From Dicyema japonicum (taxonomy: Eukaryota; Dicyemida; Rhombozoa; Dicyemidae), in contig RDEW01000001.1 of NCBI GenBank assembly GCA_011109175.1, positions 1,750,360 through 1,814,359 on the forward strand: 64,000 nucleotides of DNA, in the 5' to 3' direction. Under the pieces are notes generated by a model. That model searched no databases and was not told the origin of the DNA. It saw only the letters and a list, made by a program, of their open reading frames with translations. The position numbers and the translations under genes are program-made. Positions 45,174 to 55,330 of this stretch are shown in pieces. The number at the start of each line of letters is the position of its first letter. The stretch's first letter is position 1.

Positions 45174-45420
45174 CTAAAACAGCAGCCTCCTAAACCGTTT
45201 CCATGTAAAGAAATACAGCAGCCTCCTAAACTGTTTCCATGTACAGCCAGTGGTCGTCGAGACGAGCTGAGTCTTTGGCCCCAAGACGGTCTCTTTCCTT
45301 AGAGCACTTGGGTGTCTATTGACCAAAGCCTCGAGGGAGCGTCGGGAAACCGAGTGGCTTTTCCAAAGGATATCCCTGGCAGTAGTCAGAGGTAACAGCC
45401 ACTCGATCATATCCGCTGGA
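45174..45420 (-). repeat. Tandem 37-bp duplication and repeat R-D copy
   Basis: CAGCAGCCTCCTAAACCGTT...CATGTA occurs twice in direct order (about 45179-45245). The adjoining 45250-45420 resembles R-D (GTTACCTCTGACTACTGCCAG..CTTTGG on the minus strand; compare 27455 and 53800). A 78-codon minus-strand frame covers it; not taken as a gene. Confidence 0.45.
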
Positions 45421-45619
45421 CTCAGTAGTTAACTACTCATGTTTCCTAATAATAAATTTTGATTTAAAAAAAAATTGACTAAAATTTAAATAAACCTATC
45501 ATCTCAATTGTTCAGTACAAACGAAATAAGACAAAATTTTTTATACTTTGACTCTTCATTATGGAATATATGACATCATCATAATCCATGTATTCATCAA
45601 TCTATGTGTAAACATCTTT

Positions 45620-46290
45620 CATAAATGTTTGAGTCAAACGTGAGATCTCCTTTATCCCCTGCTTTGTTTAACCATTTTCTGGTCGATCTCCCGACTCTGG
45701 AATCTGATAATAATGTTCTACTCTCTTATGCGGACGATATTGTCTTGACTTTGCGAGATCAGGGTATCCAAGAGCCATGGATAGAATGCAAATTAACCTC
45801 GACCGGCTTAACGCCTGGATATTGGAAAACCAGAATGCAGAGAAGTCGTCCATGTCCATTTTTATTTCGGACAAAAGATTGGGAAGGAAGACAGTCTCCT
45901 TCATTAAACAAGGTCGGCATCCCTTTCAACAGTTGTCAAAGGATTTAGTACATCGAGCCATGCTTCTCATATGCATAAGCTTCGTGGGGACCGTCCATAT
46001 CTTGGACAAATATGAGGAAGATCTAGGAAAAGCAAAAGAGGGCTTTCAGAGTGATAGATCGTTGCATTTGTGGAGATCACAGAACCGGATCAACGCCTCT
46101 GGACACCATTATGAAATGAGACTCCAGAATGCGGAAATGCGGCCCCGTAATTTTAATCAGCCGTCCTGTGCAATCATGCGTGGATATGAGGGAGGAACAT
46201 CGAGCAAAGATGAGGTCACTGTTGGAATCTAGATCACGTGATAATTAGTTTGGTTTTTACCGCGGTCTTGGGTTGTTAAATAAATTAGCA
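45620..46290 (+). mobile_element. LINE-C copy, RT palm to 3' UTR
   Basis: Frames read SPLSPALFNHFLVDLPTLES (motif B), NNVLLSYADDIVLTLRDQG (motif C), RLNAWILENQNAEKSSMSIF, then after breaks RAFRVIDRCICGDHRTGSTP and EHRAKMRSLLESRSRDN. The 3' UTR ends GGTTGTTAAATAAATTA. Frameshifted at two or more places. Confidence 0.8.
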
Positions 46291-46480
46291 ATCTTGGTTA
46301 AAGCCGCGTGGTGCTATGTTTCTCTTCCTTCCCTCTGATGCCGTCATTGGTTCTACCTTACTCAGCAGACGCCTAATTCCTGGTCGGAGGATCCATCTAG
46401 CCGGGAGACAATTTCGCTTCCTGGCGACGAGTTCTTGAATCGATCTCAGCTTTCAGACAACGCTCTCTGATTACTGTTCT
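46291..46480 (+). repeat. Dispersed repeat R-V, diverged copy
   Basis: GCCGCGTGGTGCTATGTTTC, GATGCCGTCATTGGTTCTAC and CAGACGCCTAATTCCTGG match the R-V order seen at 26620 and 49820. Confidence 0.5.
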
Positions 46481-47640
46481 TGGGTGAAGGTCCTGCTGGA
46501 ACGCGTCAGGATCAAGGAATTAGTTAATTTGGTTTTACCCTTGGTCTTTGGAACAATTTTATTTATTACAGCAAACCAGTCAATAACACATATCTTCCTC
46601 TCGAAAAAAATTGAATTTTGTAAAGTCTCTTCTGGGTCACTATGGAAGTTGCTTCAACTCATAAATAAACTCACTCTACACCCGATGCATACAACCAACG
46701 ATCAGCTATGGATTCGCTGCATGGAGTACGGTCCTATCTAAAACAAAACCTAAAGAAAGATTTACAAAAACTCTCCAAGGTTTTTGACTACCTGTTACGG
46801 CCGACACCATTCGAGATCCTTCTGAAGAGAATAGATGTTCAAATTATACCCCTTAAGCACTGTTATGTTCCCCAGCTTATAGATAGTAGGTTGGATCGCG
46901 GGAGGGACATCGAACAAAATGAGAAGGCTACATAGAGAAGCTGGAATCACCTAAGGGCTTGTTTCCTTCCTAACTCATCGATGATTTTTGGTTTTTAACA
47001 AATCTTATTTCCTAGGGATAGTTCTTCCCTCGGTGGTTGTCGCAGTGGTCCAGTCACACCTTAACCGGTTGTACTACTTGCTATCCACCACCGTCATTTG
47101 TATCGCCATACAAATCCCAATTAACGTTTTTACTACTGACAGGAGGTGTTGAGATTAACCTGAATTATTCCTCGAAGATGATCTCATTCCATTCACGAAA
47201 TCCCAGACAATCCTTGGTGTCACTTTTGACACATTAATGACGTTTTCCAATCATAATGATGACGGCATTACCAGGGAGCCTCGAAGGTCGAGTTTCTTAA
47301 CGACTATTGCGCAAAAACCCCTTCTCTTTTGTGATCTGTATCACCAGATTTTATTGTCAAATAATTCCTCCGACCATCGAGTACGCAGAGGAGTCGACCA
47401 GAAAAAATGTCCGAGGTTTTCTGCGTTTCTGCAAAGAACCAGGAAACTCACATGGAGGAAAAATTATCCAAGAAAGACATCATGATCAAATTCTTATGCA
47501 GAAATTCGATTAGACACTTCCGGGAGACGGTGGGAGACCACTTAAGGAGAGTGCGATAAGTATTAGAAGCTACACTCAATTAGTTGGTTTTGACACGATC
47601 TTTTCTGGTGATCTTGGGGTTTCTTAAAAAGCCACTTGAA
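46481..47640 (+). mobile_element. LINE-C debris, two truncated pieces
   Basis: Piece one (46640-47000) reads LLRPTPFEILLKRIDVQIIP and PQLIDSRLDRGRDIEQNEKA then a 3' tail. Piece two (47037-47640) reads YKSQLTFLLLTGGVEINL, ISFHSRNPRQSLVSLLTH, then in the next frame SFLTTIAQKPLLF and FLRFCKEPGNSHGGK, resembling the thumb and C-terminal region (compare KFLGITFDTSLTFGDH-type sequence). Broken frames. Confidence 0.55.
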
Positions 47641-48701
47641 AGAAAAGTTATCCATGCGGAAGAATCCCGATCAGTTTTGAGGGAAAAGACAATTCAAGAA
47701 GACGATGTGATCGCTGGTGGACACTAGAGGAGACTCCGGAAATTACTAGAAGCTGGTGTCGCTTAATTAGATGACTTTGACATCTCTCTGGTGGTTTTGA
47801 GTTTCTTAAATAATCAATCAATATTGAATATTGATTACATTTTATCAATGAAATTTGTGGCATCTTCAAAGAATATAGCAATGACTCGGTCGGCAAATTA
47901 ATGACTCGGTCTAATCTGCTATCGAGGATGTGAAGCAATTCCTCACAAGTAGGTAAGGGTCTTCTAGTTCGCTAAAAAATCAGACGCTGCCACCATAAAA
48001 ATGGGAAAAGTATAAAGGCATATGTCAAGTTTCCATCAATAGTCTGCTTGGAGAATATCTGCTTGTGTCGACCAGATCCATCCTCCAATAGTACATTACA
48101 GGTTTCCGCTACCGAAGATAGTTGGAGAAGTAGGTACGCTCTCTTCCATTTTCGTCGCAAGTCCTACCGTCGCGGACATCACTTCATTCTTTAGCGGGAG
48201 AGTTATCATAATGGAAAGTTTTCACCAGTGGATTTGGCCAGATAGAAGACAAGAAGATCCCTTTCAACAACTGCGTCGTGCCAGAGGGACTCGTCGCCTT
48301 AAGGGTGGGGTCTGTTTGACGAGAATTATGCCCCATATAGAGTGAAAATATTTACCGGGAATTCTGTTTGCATTCAAAATGGGGACAACATTCTGCCAGC
48401 TTTACAAATTCCAAGAAAATGAATGTGGCGAGCAACTTGGAATATTGGAGCTCTGGTCTACTCCTGAACATCTCCATAAATAACAGTATGTGTATCCTTC
48501 CCCATTGTTATCCTACAAACACCCCCCGATCTCCATTAAAGTGACATTTTCTGCCATAAAACCGATGACAGCATTTAAACCACAAGACAACAGGACCAAC
48601 CCACGTGCACATAAAGAAAAATCAATAGAAATCGATATAATTAAGACAGAATGATTACTAATGTCCGTTGGGGTGGCTAACTCCAAAGTTCTCACTGTCC
48701 T
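47641..48701 (-). other. Unresolved region with protein-like minus-strand frames
   Basis: LINE 3'-tail-like sequence occupies 47641-47960. From 48420 down, the minus strand has protein-like pieces: MGHNS then, across a 23-bp candidate intron, RDESLWHDAVVERDLLVFYL and AKSTGENFPL; NEVMSATVGLATKMEESVPT; and GSGRHKQIFSKQTIDGNLTY. I could not close one frame and do not recognise the family. A compact gene downstream of GID8 is possible. Confidence 0.3.
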
Positions 48702-49591
48702 TTATTTTGGGTAAGAAACGTCCTTGTTGTCCAAACTACCCTGACAATAAAGCAGCTTTGACAAAATGTTGATGAGCCTGCAGTTATTATTCATGCAATA
48801 AGATTCCAGAATTTCGCTAATCACCAGTTCCGCCAACTAAAACTACTGCAATCCCCCAAACCTCAAATCTCTTCTGAATATTCATCAATTCCGCGAGTTC
48901 GGGGTGGGCGCTAATGTCCGGGACAAAGACAGTCATCAGTACGGACTTGGTCTCATTCATCTTGTCCTCGTCTTCATCGCAAAACCTAGTCATGCGGGTG
49001 TGGATGTACTCAATGGCTCGGTTTAAATCACCAACCCGCAATATTTCGACGAGCTCTTGGATCTTTAAAACTGACAGGCAAAAAATACCATAATCTTCCA
49101 CAAAATGTCCTTTCTTTGGTGGAAGAAGCTGGGAAAAGTCTTCATTATTTTCATAATCGCTTCATGCATGTCCCCGTTTTTTATGAATTTTTTAATCTTT
49201 TTTATAGAAATGTCGATGAGGTCATCCTCAGTGTCATTAATCAAGTTATTTAAGTTATCCTCAGAATTTGCACGAATATCGTTTAATTCATCTAAAAACG
49301 ATTCCTATGAAAAAGGGATCTATAAGCAACTTCGAGAGCCTCATAATTTTTGGGTTTCTCCTCATACTCGTAGATTTCCTTCTCCCATTTCTCCCAGTCA
49401 ACGGTCATTGGCTCTTTGGCGACAGGTCTGGCTGATTCAGTTGGTATTTGAGACTAAGGTCATGACTTTAAGTCTCATACCTGGGATGTTGGCACTCTAC
49501 CCCTCGGTCTGTGTCTTTGCTGAATTCTTAGAACCTGAGGATAAATTGGGGTACTCACTTCGAACGGGTATGAGGAATAGGAGAAATCCAT
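48702..49591 (-). CDS. GID8: GID8/TWA1-like CTLH-CRA protein
   Basis: Six exons (49591-49559, 49534-49481, 49453-49331, 49304-49089, 49062-48862, 48836-48702) with introns of 24, 27, 26, 26 and 25 bp give 253 aa; human GID8 has 228. The CTLH region (about residues 103-160) reads IKKFIKNGDMHEAIMKIMKT and is followed by IMIQELVEILRVGDLNRAIEY; the CRA part includes ELAELMNIQKRFELAELV and RLINILSKLLYCQGSLDNKD..VSYPK, aligning with the end of GID8. The N-terminal LisH (WEKWEKEIYEYEEKPKNYEA) is weak. GID8 is a scaffold of the CTLH/GID E3 ubiquitin ligase; it needs partners (RMND5, MAEA, RANBP9) not seen here. ATG chosen because it starts the first exon whose phase closes. Confidence 0.85.
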
Positions 49592-49799
49592 TGAACAATA
49601 ACCACTAGCGAATAAATTGTATTTTATATATGCAATGTGTATAATCAATCGTCTCACATCGGATTAAAATGTCGATTTAATTAATTGTGTTTTTAAGCTG
49701 GAAATGTCATTAATTTGATTTAAATATTAAAATTGTATCTATTTGTTTAAAAAATGATAAATAGTCGTGGATATTATTAAAAACAGAAACCAAGGCATT

Positions 49800-50300
49800 A
49801 GTGCCAGGTAGAATTAATCGCCGCGTGGCGCCATGTGCTGCTGCGTGGCTAATTAGTTGAAGTTTTCTGTTTGTTTGTCTGTTCCTCCTCTTTCTTCCTA
49901 CTAGAGTAGCTTCATGTGATCCACCTGTATAGGTGGCGCCCAGTTCCTGGCTGGCACAAAAAAGGATCATTTGCTCTCTCCCACTTCACTGGAAGGGTTT
50001 CCACAACTGCAAGTATGGAAGTCTTTTACCTTTTATGTTGATTCCGGTGGAAACTGGATATACCTAATTAGTTGTTTACTTTAACTTCTTTCTCAGTTTA
50101 TCCGGGCTTAATAAATAAATTAATTAGTGCATGGTAGCGTTAGCTAGGTAGCGTTATGTCTGGTTATATTCCCACATTTCCATCTACCTGGACGAAGGAT
50201 TTTTTTCTGCTTTTTGCCTTCTTCAATTCTTAAGAGGCGTCATGTGATTCACCCAACAATGAGTCACCAATTTCCTGGTAAGAATACAAAATTGATCCTG
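49800..50300 (+). repeat. Dispersed repeat R-V, one full and one partial copy
   Basis: Copy at 49820-50015: CGCCGCGTGGCGCCATGTGC, GAGTAGCTTCATGTGATCCA, GGTGGCGCCCAGTTCCTGG, ATCATTTGCTCTCTCCCACT, TTTCCACAACTGCAAG. A partial copy near 50215-50285 has TTAAGAGGCGTCATGTGATT and GAGTCACCAATTTCCTGG. Confidence 0.65.
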
Positions 50301-50645
50301 TAGCTGGGATCACTTAGTTAGTTTAGGACTCTGTCTAACTTAACTCAGCCATCCTGGGAAATAAAGTTAAGAAATCCACTTCCATCTAAGCAGAGGTTTT
50401 CATAATTGTTTATTGCACCCTTCTTAGACACCTAGTCTAACACGTGGGTTGTATTCACATTTATTGACCTTGTGGAAGTGTTGACTTTAATGGAGAATTT
50501 ATGGAATCAAAGTTATCTTTTCTGGTTGATGACAATCTTCCAGTCGTACGGAAGGTTAAACCTGTGACGTAACTCTGATGTACTAGGAATATCTCAGTAT
50601 ACTTTATATCTTCATCCCCTCAAGGTGATATAGTCCCCCTTCTTA
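50301..50645. other. Spacer
   Basis: No gene or repeat recognised. Confidence 0.3.
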
Positions 50646-51124
50646 ATGGACTCAGAAGACATCGAATACTCCAAATTTGGGAAATTCGAATCCCGACTGT
50701 CCCAAAGTGAGTCCTTGAACAATACTAGCAAATGAACATTTAAAAACAATTTCAATGATGCAGCAATTATGAGGAGATTGATGATATTTAAAAGAAAGGA
50801 GTCTTGGAACCACAAGAGGGTAAGAGTTATCGTCTAATTAAGTGATCCAGATGTCCGCGTCTACCTTTCCCCCTATGATTTGTCTTGTAAACTTGGATTA
50901 AAAAAAAGGTTTCATACAGAGACAGAAGATTCACTCTACATGACGTTGTGGTGAAGATGGAAGTGTATGACTTTCAATGCTTATCAATCTGCTACCATTC
51001 ATCTAACTGCAATCCCCCTATCACGTATGAAAGGACAAATGGGTGGTATCTTACATGGCGAATCGACAATCTTCTCAGTAGTAATCGAACTAGCATGAGG
51101 ATTCGATTCATTAATTTCCGGTAG
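50646..51124 (+). CDS. Possible unidentified gene with short introns
   Basis: A first exon starting MDSEDIEYSKFGKFESRLSQ ends at a GTGAGTCC donor. Later exons carry MRRLMIFKRKESWNHKR, MSASTFPPMICL and, after a clean 22-bp intron (GTAAACTTGG...AAAAG), the long open stretch VSYRDRRFTLHDVVVKMEVY..CLSICYHSSNCNPPITYERT..WYLTWRIDNLLSSNRTSMRI, stopping at 51124. The first two junctions (57 and 31 bp in the reading that closes) are weaker than elsewhere. No family recognised; overlapping minus-strand frames are less convincing. Confidence 0.3.
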
Positions 51125-51524
51125 AACCGAGAAGGAAGATTATCTGATTGTTGACATGATCCCGATTTTCCGTGCTCACCCCTCATGCTTTCTCAACGTC
51201 TTTACAGGGGCCTGTAGATAAAGTGAATCGAGGTTGCCCTTTAATCTTGAGCGGCCTATTTCTGTAAAATAGATCGAAGGGGTTTTAGGTACAAGAAACC
51301 GTAATCTGCATACAACCACATGCTGGAACTGATAACTCGAGGACATGATAAAAGAGAACAGTGTCAATCCCTTTAGGAGTAGAAAGGATTATGAGGATGG
51401 TTATAAATAGTCCAATAAATAATAGTCTAAACATCTTCAACCCTTGAAAGACCCAACTGCTAATTCACCGTATCCCTTCCTCAAATCAGAGACAGTAAAA
51501 CACTAGATAAAACCACGTTCTATT
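51125..51524. other. Spacer
   Basis: No recognised feature. Confidence 0.3.
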
Positions 51525-52078
51525 ATTATTATTTAAGCACTTCACAAGAGCCATACTAATTATAGCCCGCATGTGCAGCAAAAGAAACAAGGTTAGATGT
51601 CATCCTTTCCATGCTCCCTGTTCCTAGCCAAGGCTCTCATGCTGTCCAGGTCGTCGGCATTTGTTAGATTTTTTTTATACTGACCAGGTCTTTTTGTAAG
51701 ACTATTGGCAGTGTTGTTCTTGGTCTTCCCCGATAGCGGCCTTCTTGGCTAACATAGTATGTTTCCATAGATATGTTCGGTGGGGAAGTTAATTCCATCC
51801 TCAGCACGTGTCCGAAGAGCTTCCATCGGGATTCCAGTACTTCTAAGCTGATAGGTCTAGTGCTGCATCTCTTATATAAAGCATTCCTAGATATTCTCGT
51901 AGGCCAAGTAGTTCCTGTTATTTTTCTCAGCTGACCTCTGTGGAACGAGTCTAGTTTTTTCATATCCGCTGATGAGGTCGCCCAAGTTCCAGCGTTATAT
52001 AAAAGTACGGGTTTTATGAATGAGTCGTATAGTAGGATTCTCATTTTCGTGTCGATGCCTTTTTGATTGAGCCATAAC
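51525..52078 (-). mobile_element. 5'-truncated LINE-A insertion (half-LINE unit)
   Basis: A single unbroken frame (52044-51664) encodes ILLYDSFIKPVLLYNAGTWA, SFHRGQLRKITGTTWPTRIS, RPISLEVLESRWKLFGHVLR and RGRPRTTLPIVLQKDLVSI. It ends with the same 3' UTR and TAAATAATAATAATA tail as the nested copy at 39795-40368 and begins at the same base. CGTTCTATTAT flanks it on both sides (about 51518-51528 and 52077-52087), an 11-bp target duplication. Near identity to the other unit suggests recent mobility. Confidence 0.88.
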
Positions 52079-52087
52079 GTTCTATTA

Positions 52088-52535
52088 TAAATTCAAATTT
52101 TTTAATATCCTAACAAATTTAGAAATTATTCACATTTATTATTCGAAGCAAGAAATCACCGATATTTATCAGGGAAAAGACATTAGATGAGCCATCTCTC
52201 AGTAGCCTCTTCATCTTTGCTCAGTGTTCTATAAAACCCACGATACTCTCATCACTAGCGGATTTACTAACCACCGAGACACAGACAAAAAGTTGAGGTT
52301 GACACTACTATAGTATTACGAAAAAAGATAAAGAACAAAGGAAAGGAGGAAAACCTTCGACCAAATACCCTGTAGGAAACGAATCCAGGACCAATGTCTA
52401 TAGTAAGACATCCTAACAACTCACAGATAGGAGATTAAAACCACGGTTGTTTTCCTAATTAAAATTATAAATTAAAAATTAAATCTACAAATAATTTAAT
52501 TATTAAATTTAAATCACAACACGTGCTAGTTATTC
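52088..52535. other. Upstream flank of RPS17
   Basis: AT-rich with no recognised feature. The RPS17 promoter or trans-splice acceptor must lie near 52500, but no specific site is visible. Confidence 0.3.
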
Positions 52536-52965
52536 ATGGTTTGTTGAAATTATTGAATTTCGTAGGGAAGAGTCAGAAATTTCACAATAAAATCTGCATC
52601 TAAAAGGTTAATCGAGATGCACTATACTCGATTGTCCACGGATTTCCAAGAAAACAAAATGGTAGTCAACAACGTAGCAATCACCCCCAGCAAGAAGATG
52701 AGGAATAAAATAGCAGGATTCACGACTCATCTAATGAAACGAATAGCTAAGGGACGTGTTCGAGGAATATCCTTAAAACTCCAGGAAGAAGAGCGAGAAA
52801 GGAGAGATAACTATGTCCCTACTGTACTTGTCTGGATTCACTCTTTAGATTTCTGAACTTGACATTGACGTGACCCTCGACGACCGAACCAGGGCAATGC
52901 TCGAAAATTATGTTAGGATTTTGCTTATTTGTTAGGGACTGGCTCTCCCGGTTAGGGGAATTTGA
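52536..52965 (+). CDS. RPS17: 40S ribosomal protein S17 (eS17)
   Basis: Exons 52536-52538, 52566-52823, 52849-52911 and 52936-52965, with introns of 27, 25 and 24 bp, give 117 aa (human 135). Exon 1 is the ATG alone. The protein reads [82 protein letters not shown], then [18 protein letters not shown], almost residue for residue eS17. The C-terminal tail is short and divergent ([12 protein letters not shown]); without the last intron it would read [10 protein letters not shown]. eS17 binds 18S rRNA in the small-subunit head/beak area. No paralogue in the window. Confidence 0.95.
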
Positions 52966-53064
52966 TTGACTTCTTTTTTACTTATTGGTTTAATTTCTCT
53001 GTTATTTGAATTTATTCTAATTTTTACTTGACTTTCTTAGCTCTCTATAATTCCCGTAATTTTA

Positions 53065-53358
53065 GGATATGTAGTACAATGGTCCCAGGTTGATTCCCCT
53101 TCTGGATATTTTAGGATCTGTAGTACAATGGTCCCAGGTTGATCCCCCTTCTGGATATTTTCGGATCTGTAGTACAATGGTCCCAGGTTGATCCCCCTTC
53201 TGGATATTTTAGGATCTGTAGTACAATGGTCTCAGGTTGATCCCCCTTCTGGATATTTTCGGATCTGTAGTACAATGGTCCCAGGTTGATCCCCCTTCTA
53301 GATATTTTAGGATATGTAGTACAATTGTCCCAGGTTGATCCCCCCTCGGAGGTTTCTC
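53065..53358. repeat. 49-bp minisatellite, six copies
   Basis: The unit GGATCTGTAGTACAATGGTC...CTTCTGGATATTTT repeats with exact 49-bp spacing (starts at 53065, 53114, 53163, 53212, 53261 and 53310). Copies differ by a few substitutions (ATATG versus ATCTG, TTTTA versus TTTTC alternating). No spacer lies between units. Confidence 0.95.
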
Positions 53359-53379
53359 TTCCTATTCTCTGTTTCCTAT

Positions 53380-53490
53380 TTTTTCCTTCTATAGAGTGGT
53401 GTCACGTGATCCACCTATCTCAGGTGCCTGGATGACATACAATGATCATTTGCCCTCACCCAATCCATTGGAGGTCTTTTCTGCTTTCTC
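53380..53490 (+). repeat. Dispersed repeat R-V, short copy
   Basis: ATAGAGTGGTGTCACGTGAT, CCACCTATCTCAGGTG, ATGATCATTTGCCCTCACCC and CATTGGAGG match the R-V core. Confidence 0.6.
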
Positions 53491-53789
53491 ATTTTGATCG
53501 TAGACTCTACGTGGAAATATAATTATGTCGTGCCTCAAGAAAGCTAATCCTGCCTGTTTTGGATTTCTGTTCAGAGCACACATCACTCTAATGAGCATTT
53601 TTATTTGTTATCTTTAATATCTCATTTTGATCGGTATATTCGCCTTAAGTTTTTTTCAACAAGACGACAAAAATTTGGCCGCTTCAGTCTCGGACCCAGG
53701 TAACGCTTCTAAGCAAGCAGAGGAAGAGAAGGAATTACCAGGAATGAAGGAGGATCACTTGTTTGTCCCATTTGCTGTTGAGACGTCAG

Positions 53790-53920
53790 GAATCCTTGAT
53801 TCATAAGCCGACGATCTAGTCCGTCGGATTGGCTCAATGATCCAAAGGGTCACCACGGGTCCACGTGAGCATACCTCGATAGTTATTGTCAGAGGAAACA
53901 GCATGACCATTCAATAGAGG
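53790..53920 (-). repeat. Repeat R-D copy
   Basis: Read on the minus strand: GTTTCCTCTGACAATAACTA, TCACGTGGACC, GGTGACCCTTTGGATCATTG; matches 27455-27545. Confidence 0.5.
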
Positions 53921-55330
53921 TATCGTATTTCAGTCCTGCCACTAGGCTTGGACACTTTACCAGTTTCTCTCTCCTTAATTAGACCTCCTATCAACACACT
54001 TGATTGATTTCAAGAGTTTATTTTCTTCCTCGGATATTTCATCTCTTAATCTACTTCCCAACACCAATTTAATGTCCAGTAATAATATGATCCTATCCTT
54101 TTTCGTAGAGAAAAATCATCCTCACATCCGTAGAGTAATTTTGGGAGAATTATTCCGTGAAGATAAATAGAAGCGTCCCTCTGTTGACGCGTAGCTTACG
54201 TATACATAAAAGTGTTTGCCTTCTCTCTCAAACTGATATCTTCCATATAAACTCCACTAATATCCACACCCCCCCCCAAATAACGTAAATAATGCACATT
54301 TTTCGCTTGAAACGTGTATTCTTTTAGTAAGAAACTATCAAACTAAGCAATTCCACCTTACGCGGTCAAGCGCAACCTTTCTCAAGTCGTCCAGATGTTC
54401 TCCACGTTTCATCTTCCTTTTGGCAAACTTGGAATCAGTATCCCAGGAAGTGTGATTTGTAGACATCCACAGAAACCTGATTCAGTGTCAATGAGGAACT
54501 CCTCCATTGCTATATTAGATGGGGGTGTCCATTTTCAATCTCAGTATATGCCCGAAGAGCCTCCATCTCAAATCAGTGATCTCGAGACTTAAAAAACCAG
54601 TGGAGCAAACATTATATAAAGCTTCTTGTTTATTTTCCTTGGCTAAATCAATCCGAGCATTGTCCTCATCTGCCTTCGATGAAAGGTATCTATCCCCCCG
54701 TTCCTCAGCATTGGATACTGCCCACGTTGATGAATTATATAATAGGACTGGTTTAACAAGGGCATTGTATAGCCTTCGCCGGAATGATGTACTTGATCGT
54801 CTTCCGTCAATCCAGTTCTTTTTAACTTTGGTCTCACATGAGATTTTTAACCCTCTCATGCTACGCCAATCTTCAATGGTGCACATATTCAGCCTCCTTT
54901 CAGAGAGAACTGAATTCTTGGACGCGTCCACTAAAATGATCATTATAACTTGGTGGTTTAGGTGAACTCACCTGGGACCTCCTTGATAAGTGAGATCCCA
55001 CTGGAGACATTTCCTTAGATATCCTTTCGGTTAAGAAATGTTTTTATCCAACTAAACAGATACTTCAGAACATCCGCCGACACAAGCTTGAAGAGCTTCG
55101 TGGCAAACACTGTCCTGGAATATCCAGGCATAACAGGTTCATTTCGACTATCAATGGCCTTCTGGGCTTAAGAATTTAGCAGGAAGAAACAGTCTTCACA
55201 CGACCTTGCTTGACGAAAGCCCTATTGGTGCGGCAAAAAATTAGTTTGAAGATAATCCCCTCTATTATCTTGTAAATGTTATCGGATAGTCTCTTGGCTT
55301 TTGTAACATGGGAGGAGGAGGTTGTTAACT
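53921..55330 (-). mobile_element. LINE-B copy containing a LINE-A C-terminal piece
   Basis: The outer parts are LINE-B: near 55260-55180 minus-strand AKRLSDNIYKIIEGIIFKLI and RAFVKQGRVKTVSSC (fingers, degenerate), and 54250-53921 with the ISFKRGIPQ-less C-terminus and 3' UTR (GTATTTCAGTCCTGCCACTA like the 43740 copy). Between, 54800-54515 reads LYNALVKPVLLYNSSTWAVS and LEITDLRWRLFGHILRLKMD, which is LINE-A. Frames are broken; a nested insertion or template switch is likely. Confidence 0.65.

Noticed and set aside
53065-53358. Regular 49-bp repeats as a CRISPR array
   Set aside because: Units are contiguous with no unique spacers, and the DNA is animal-type nuclear sequence.
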